This document shows positions 58,227 through 64,000 of a stretch of DNA of 64,000 bases, piece after piece (position 1 is the first letter of the stretch; every line of letters starts with the position of its first letter). The position numbers and the translations under genes were made by a program. Location: assembly GCA_003999685.1 (NCBI GenBank), contig CP021233.1:434001-498000 (forward strand). Direction: 5' to 3'. The DNA comes from Taiwanofungus camphoratus. Taxonomy: Eukaryota > Basidiomycota > Agaricomycetes > Polyporales > Taiwanofungaceae. The notes under the pieces were generated by a model, which worked only from the letters and a program-made list of their open reading frames with translations, was not told where the DNA came from and did not search any database.

Positions 58227-60628
58227 ATGCATCCCTACAGTTTCTATCGTTTGCGGCTTTTAAAGGATCTCGTCCGCATTATTGCCCTGCCTTTTGCTGG
58301 TCTGTTCCTTATTCTGCGTGTGGCAAGCCTGCATCTTGGTTATTTGACTCTGCCCGCCTATGTCGCGTTTGCTGTTGCATGTGCCTGTGTAAGAGCATTG
58401 TGCTGGGACTTCGTGCAGGCTCGCGAAGCCAGTCGCTTCGGTGCGAGGCCTATACCAAAGGTCGTCGGGAAATGGCCGGGCAACATCGATGTCTACCTAA
58501 AGATGCTACGAGAACTCAGGACAACGTACTTGTGCTCGTATTACCTGAGTCTATTCGAACAGTACAAAACCACTACAATCAATCTGCGGTTATTATGGCA
58601 GGATGTGGTATGTCACTTTGTCCGGTATCCTCGTAGTTCGTAAACAATCCAAGCACATTTGTCTCCAGCTGATGAGGCAATGAGCACGTCGGCTTTGTTG
58701 TCGGCGCAACCAGTGCAAAGGATTAAATATATTCTTGGTGTGCACAAGGCTGATTTACAAGTTTCAGATTGTAACTATGGACGAGAAACATATACAGTTC
58801 ATACTTGCCACTGGCTTCAACAATTTCTGGAGAGGACGTTTGCAGAAGGAACGTCTGTAAGCATCAGCTGTCCCCTTGTTCTGTCATCAGACTAGACATT
58901 GTGTGCTATAGGGAAACATTCTTGGGAGATGGTATTTTCAACCGGGATGACGAGGTGGGTACTTGGCATGGTGTATTGTATTCCCAGGAATTTGATCCAC
59001 GATATTGCCTCCGTAGGAATGGAGAACGGTTCGTCATGTAGGTCAACTCCTCGGGTATATTGGGACTGACTTTGTCTCCTAGCACCGCGCACTAGCTCGC
59101 CCCTTCTTTTCACGCGACCGCATCACGGATTTCGAGATCTTTGAAAAGTACACCGCACGCACGCTCTCCATCGTCTCCTCCGTCTCGTCGTCGGGCCAGC
59201 CGGTCGAGGTGCAGGACTTATTCGCACGGTTCACCCTCGACGCCGCCTCGGAGTTCCTGTTCGGCCAGAACGTGGACACGCTGTCGGGGCAGCTGCCCGT
59301 AGCGGGCAGGGCGCGGATGAGCGCCAAGGGCTCCGCAACAGACGACGAGTTCGGCTCGTTCGTGCAGTCGTTCGAGGCCGTGCAGGACGTGAACCTGCAA
59401 CGGGCCCGGCGGGGCTATTTCTGGCCCGTATACGAGCTGCTTCAACGGGACCCGACTTTGCAGCATATGGACGTCATCCGGCGGTGGCTGGACCCACTGG
59501 TGGAGCGCGTTCTTGAGAACAAGGATAACATGCATAAGGCTGGACTGAAGAGCTCTGTCGATCAGAACACTTTCCTAGAGTACCTGGCGGACAACACGGA
59601 GGGTCAGTTGTGCAATTTGCTTGTCGGCATTGGCTGAATGGCTCTTTTACCTCCACAGATCGCAAAATGATCCAAGACCAACTTCTGAACATTCTGCTCG
59701 CCTCTCGAGACACCGTCAGTGATCTCCATTACGTGATACCTATATACTGATTGGCTCAACGCCGATTTCTGGACAGACCTCGTGCCTTCTTACCTACATC
59801 ACATACTTCCTGGCTATACATCCTAACGTCGCAAAGAAACTCCGCGCCGAGGTATTGGAACATTGCAGCACTGATGGCCCTCCCACTTTCGAGATCATCA
59901 AGAATATGAGATACAGTACGCCGCCGTTGTTGCCGCCGTGTCGGAGCTCCTGTCCCTGACCACTCACACTCCAGTGCGCGCAGTTATCAACGAAACGCTG
60001 CGTCTTTTCCCGCCGGTGCCCACAAACGGCCGCGAATCCAGGCCGCACGCGTCCGTCATGCCGAAATCCGACGGCACGTTCCCAGAACCAGACGAGCCCA
60101 TGTACATGCCCCCATGGACACCGGTCATGTACTTCCCCGTCCTCACGCAACGCAATCCGGCTCTGTGGGGACCTGATGCTGACGTATTTGATCCCGAGCG
60201 CTGGCTTGATGACCGGCTGTCAACCTTCACCTCCAACCCGATGATATTCTCGCCCTTTAGTGCCGGCCCGCGCATCGTCAGTTAAATTCGGCTTGTCAGT
60301 TGCCCTGTCGCCCTCGCTGACGCACATCTTCTCCAGTGCATCGGCCAGAATTACGCACTGAACGAGGCGTCGTGTTTCCTCGCACGTATGCTGCAGCAAT
60401 ATGACACGTTCACGCTCGCCCCTGAGGCTCAGCCGGAAGGGTCTTTGCCGCCGTCAAAGTGGAAGGCCGGAAAGGGGCGACAAACTATCGAGAAAATCTG
60501 GCCCAGCTCTGCGCTCACGGGCTTTGTCAAGGTACGGTTTCTCCTGCATGTTTCAGGCCTTCCTATAGCTCATAGACCAAAACTTGTTCCAGGGCGGTCT
60601 CTGGGTCCGTTTTGGCAAAGCAGATTAA
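58227..60628 (+). CDS. Cytochrome P450, CYP63-like
   Basis: This is a membrane-bound haem monooxygenase of the ER; CYP63 relatives in wood-decay fungi oxidise alkanes, fatty acids and aromatics. The N-terminus has two hydrophobic stretches ([16 protein letters not shown], then [20 protein letters not shown]). Later exons give [52 protein letters not shown] and the long [13 protein letters not shown]-type region. The I-helix is [18 protein letters not shown] and the K-helix [13 protein letters not shown] (ExxR). PERW is followed by the haem loop [14 protein letters not shown] (Cys present). The C-terminus is [11 protein letters not shown]. The last introns are clean. The splice around 58610-58800 could not be resolved with confidence, so a lesion there is possible. 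Its neighbour is a broken SDR. Confidence 0.82.
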
Positions 60629-61240
60629 CTACATAATCAAGCGACCGATGCTAAGAAAATGCTCACGCGGAGTGAGACTGTTGTACCCAGGAACATATCG
60701 GATACGAATTCACGACATGTATATAACATTACAAATCTATTCAACGGAACAGCCATTTTTGGCTTCCGATTACGCTTCACCAGGTCGACTAAATGAAGTC
60801 GACGTGGCGTAGAGCTAAGCCGCTAATTCTCGATCTGTGTAACCAAACACCTTGCGGGACTTCGAAACGAAACAAGATTACGCATGCAGGCATGTCTCGT
60901 GTACAGTCAATTGCTACTACTTACGAATCCAGCCACCAAAATCTGTCCAAACTGTACATAATTCCCATGTCCTTTTCACACTCCCATCTGCCCACAAGTC
61001 TTTTACACAGGTAGACATCGGAGAAGACAAGCTGACCCGAGGAAAGGTATCACGAGAAATCCAAGACGGGTGTGACATCAGCAAGCAGCCGGACAGGAGC
61101 GGCGGGTATCGTCATCGAAAAACATGTCAAGGTCTTCAAGAGAGGGCGGGTGAACGGGACAGATGAGAGTAAGAAGAAAGAAGTAGATACAAAAACTTGA
61201 GTATAGTAAAAGAGCGCGTGAAGATAGCACAGAAGCAGAA
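60629..61240. other. Intergenic, convergent 3' ends
   Basis: About 610 bp between the stops of the P450 (plus) and epsin (minus), so mostly 3' UTRs. Nothing else seen. Confidence 0.45.
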
Positions 61241-63138
61241 TCATATAGAGAAGAACGGTTGCTCGCCGTTCTGTTGCTGTTGCTGCGCGAACGGGTTGTG
61301 ACCTGCCTGCGGCTGGCCGGTCTGCTGGCCGACAAGGCGTCCTGCCTGTTGACCGTACCTGCAACAAGCGTCAAAATTGGAATCATGGCAACAAAGCGGC
61401 CGAGGGGTGGTAAGGACCAAAGAACACGTTACGCACCGAAGTTGCCCGAAGTTGCCGAACGTATCGATGCCGTCTTCGGTTCGGTTCGCGAACAGATTCG
61501 CCAAATGCGAGTGCTGCTCGTCTGCACGTGTTTTGACCTGTACTGACCCTTGTCGTGGAGGAGCAGACTGCGATGGCGGGGGTGGCGACGGCCCGTTGCC
61601 GTTGGCGTACGTTCCTTGCAGGTTGAATGACGGACCAGCGCTCTGGGGTGCTGGAGAGGAGGTGGAGGATTGAGACAAGGACGGCAAAGCCGATGTTGAC
61701 AGCGAGAACGGCTGTCCGGATGGAGAGGGCGCAAATGGGTTGTTCGAGCTGCGAAAAACGCAGGTAAGTAGACGAGTTCTAAGCCGCGGAAAGATTACAT
61801 ACCCGAATCCAGTAGGCTGTGCCATCAAGCCCGGAGAAGGGTTCAGGAACTGCTGCTGTTGTTGCTGCTGTTGTTGGAATGCAAGGAGCTGTTGTTGTCT
61901 CGCCCACTCCTCTTGCTGGGCAGCCTGTAGTTGCGCGGCCTGCTGGGCTTCTTGCAACTGCTGCTGCTGCATCCACTCCTGTTGTTGCCGCATGTATTCA
62001 GCCTGCGTAGGTAGTAGACGACAGCTGTGAGTTCAGCAGGCAGTGGACAAAGAACTTGGATGCACACCTGCATCGCCTCCTGCTGCATCTGCTGCTGGTA
62101 AGGATTGAATGAGGTGTACTGCATCGTGAGCTGCGGCTGAACACCTTGCCCAAATTGTGGCTGCGAGACGTCCACAAGGGGGAAAGGATTCGTGGTTGCC
62201 GAATTCCTATTTGACAATCAACATCATGCAGAAGGTACACAAAGACGACACCCACTGTTGGTTGTGGTCGTCGAAGAGTGAAGACTGATTGGAGTCCGCA
62301 ATCGCCTTTGCACGACGGGCCTCCTCCTCTTCACTGAGTCGGATCGCTTGTTGTAGATCGCGTTCCTCAGCTGTCAGCTGGCCTTTCCGTGCATGTTCTT
62401 CGGCGAGCGACCTCTTGCTCTCTTCAATCGCCCGGCGTAAGTCCGCGTCCGCATCGGGCCCGTTTGCCTTTCTTCTTGGAGGAAGACTGTGTGACCGTCT
62501 CCGCGAGTTCTCGTCCTCGAGGCCATCATCGTCCCCTGGAATCCCCCCGCCGCGGATCATGCGATCCCGCATGGTTGCTCGCGAGCGGCGCTCCTGGCGC
62601 AGGCGCGACTCATCCGACAACAAGTTGCTTATGTCTTTGGCCTTCTGGCGTACATTGGCACCCTGATCTTTACCGTCTTCGTCGATGTATTGAAACTCTT
62701 TCAGTGTTTTCACAACGTAGATGTTATCTCGGAAGTAGATGACCACATTCTCGGAGCCCGCGTGGAGGAGGTAATCCAAAACGGTAAGAGACTACGAAAT
62801 CAGCGAGGTCAGGAGAGCCAGACGGACTCAAACTCACTTTGAATACGTGTCTCCAATTCTTGCCTTTATCATTGAGCCGCTTATCGAGCATCTCCATGAT
62901 CTCGATGAAGTCAGCCCTACCGGACGTAAGTTGCATGTTTGTGTAGCATACACAGGATCACTCGACACACTTACTGGTTGTATGTCATTTGTGCTATCTC
63001 GTTCATCTGTGTGCCCGACGGTCCCCATGGGTCGTTCGATGTGGCATCCCGTACCTTCGCCTGGACATCCGAGTAGCCTTTAGTGTAGTTCTTGGCCACT
63101 CGCATTACACCTTTCCCGAAATGCTGCATCGTGGACAT
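61241..63138 (-). CDS. ENT1: Epsin, ENTH-domain endocytic adaptor
   Basis: Epsins bind PtdIns(4,5)P2, clathrin, ubiquitinated cargo and EH proteins at endocytic sites. The N-terminus is MSTMQHFGKGVMRVAKNYTK. VRDATSNDPWGPSGTQMNEI is the ENTH start, followed by FIEIMEMLDKRLNDKGKNWR, VLDYLLHAGSENVVIYFRDN and RQKAKDISNLLSDESRLR. Two ubiquitin-interacting motifs follow: DADLRRAIEESKRSLAEE and ERDLQQAIRLSEEEEA. NPF tripeptides (TNPFPL, NNPFAP, HNPFAQ) bind EH domains. A Gln-rich stretch with a run of nine Q lies in the middle. The C-terminus is NGEQPFFSI. The ATG at 63136-63138 is chosen because MSTMQHFGKG begins the domain directly. Six or more introns are used. The yeast ENT1/ENT2 split cannot be assigned. 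Confidence 0.92.
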
Positions 63139-64000
63139 GCAACGCGGGCTACGCGCGACCTAGTGACAAGCTATAAATGCTGATAGTTAACAATGGCGAT
63201 GTTAGTGTTAGATTTGTGCCAGTTCAAAGGATGTGGGTGCAGACGGGTCGTATCAACGACGTGTAGCTGCGCAGCCTTGACAGAGGTAAATAGACGCCCA
63301 GTGTGGCCTGTAAGAGTTATGTACTAGCATCTCACATGGCAAGGTTTTTTATCTCATTTTTCATTTTCTGAGCTTCAGATACTCGAAACGAAAGGTCAGA
63401 TGTTCATTTGTACCAGGTATGTATGTATGTGCGCGTTGTACCGCTGTCTTGGTGGGTAGGTCGCGGAACTTAGTACTCTGCAAGATGCCACCTTAACTTA
63501 TTCCTATATACCAGTCGGTTAGAATGCAGTCAAGGAGCACCGCCCAGACATTGCCAATTTGCACAAACTCAATTCGACGAATCATACAAGAGTACATATT
63601 AGGAACATATCACTAAAACGTTACGGCAGCGGCGCCTACTAGACCAGTATCCACGATAGGCCGCTCAGCATGTTCGAGCCTTTGAGGAACAATGATGGGG
63701 GGCCATGGTGTAGTCCTTTAAGCTCTCAGACAACAAATCAGATCAGGTCATAAGGTGGACTTATGCTGGACTGTACATGCTATCCTCTGTCAGAAGTGCC
63801 CCGCCCGCTGTTGGGCCATCCCCGATATCATCATAACCATCCCACCAGAAGAGATCGCCGTAATCGCAGAATTTGACTCACGGGTGTTTCATTGCAAAGT
63901 TGATACATCGAACTACAGTTCTGACTCTGAGGCCACCTATTTTATGTCGCATCTGAAGATATCACGCAAACAGTTATTGATGCCCATATCTAGCTTGTAT
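63139..64000. other. Epsin upstream region to window end
   Basis: The last 860 bp contain the epsin promoter and no recognisable gene. A TATG-rich microsatellite-like word (ATGTATGTATGT) occurs near 63420. Confidence 0.4.

Overview
This window looks like euchromatic DNA of a filamentous basidiomycete, probably an Agaricomycete. Genes are dense and mostly broken by many 50-60 nt GT-AG introns. The gene set is typical of mushrooms: a CYP63-like P450, a fungalysin, a fungal Zn2Cys6 regulator, AUR1, an Sfp1-type zinc-finger protein and a fungal beta-tubulin. No bacterial operons, CRISPR arrays or phage genes are visible. All gene models were spliced by eye, so exon edges are inferences unless protein homology across the junction fixes them.

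Layout. 1-11 kb: an O-acetylhomoserine sulfhydrylase (minus), an uncharacterised protein with repeated dsRNA-binding-like modules (minus), an S9-family serine peptidase (minus), a PhyH-type dioxygenase (plus) and a small SAP-like basic protein (minus). 11.8-12.8 kb: a non-LTR (LINE/SINE-like) insertion with a poly-A tail and a 15 bp target-site duplication. 13.5-17 kb: a Zn2Cys6 transcription factor, with a 136 bp TA-flanked MITE just upstream. 17.9-26.5 kb: a lipid-flavoured block. Two METTL7-like methyltransferase paralogs in opposite orientation bracket a decayed 4-coumarate-CoA-ligase-like gene, tafazzin (TAZ1) and inositol phosphorylceramide synthase (AUR1). 27-32 kb: an intron-containing tRNA-Met(CAT), a Rab18-like GTPase and a secreted fungalysin. 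32.7-38.1 kb: an uncharacterised nuclear-looking protein, an Iec1-like C2H2 protein and TAF11, the last two divergent from a shared promoter of about 330 bp. 38.1-42.3 kb: a gene-poor stretch upstream of an SFP1-like regulator. 46.7-51.2 kb: an intact EamA-family transporter and, in opposite orientation, a decayed paralog lacking its middle. 52.4-55.1 kb: beta-tubulin, followed by a 455 bp hAT-like MITE with an 8 bp target duplication. 55.5-60.6 kb: a broken short-chain dehydrogenase and a CYP63-like P450. 61.2-63.1 kb: epsin.

Most of this is conserved housekeeping: TFIID, chromatin, vesicle trafficking, sphingolipid and cardiolipin metabolism, and sulfur assimilation. The accessory signal lies in the small mobile elements, the duplicated and decayed genes (4CL-like, EamA copy, SDR), the inverted methyltransferase pair and the multi-repeat dsRBD-like protein. 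I found no clear new multi-gene system. The best candidates for something undescribed are the dsRBD-repeat protein at about 2.8-5.7 kb and the inverted methyltransferase arrangement at 17.9-26.5 kb.
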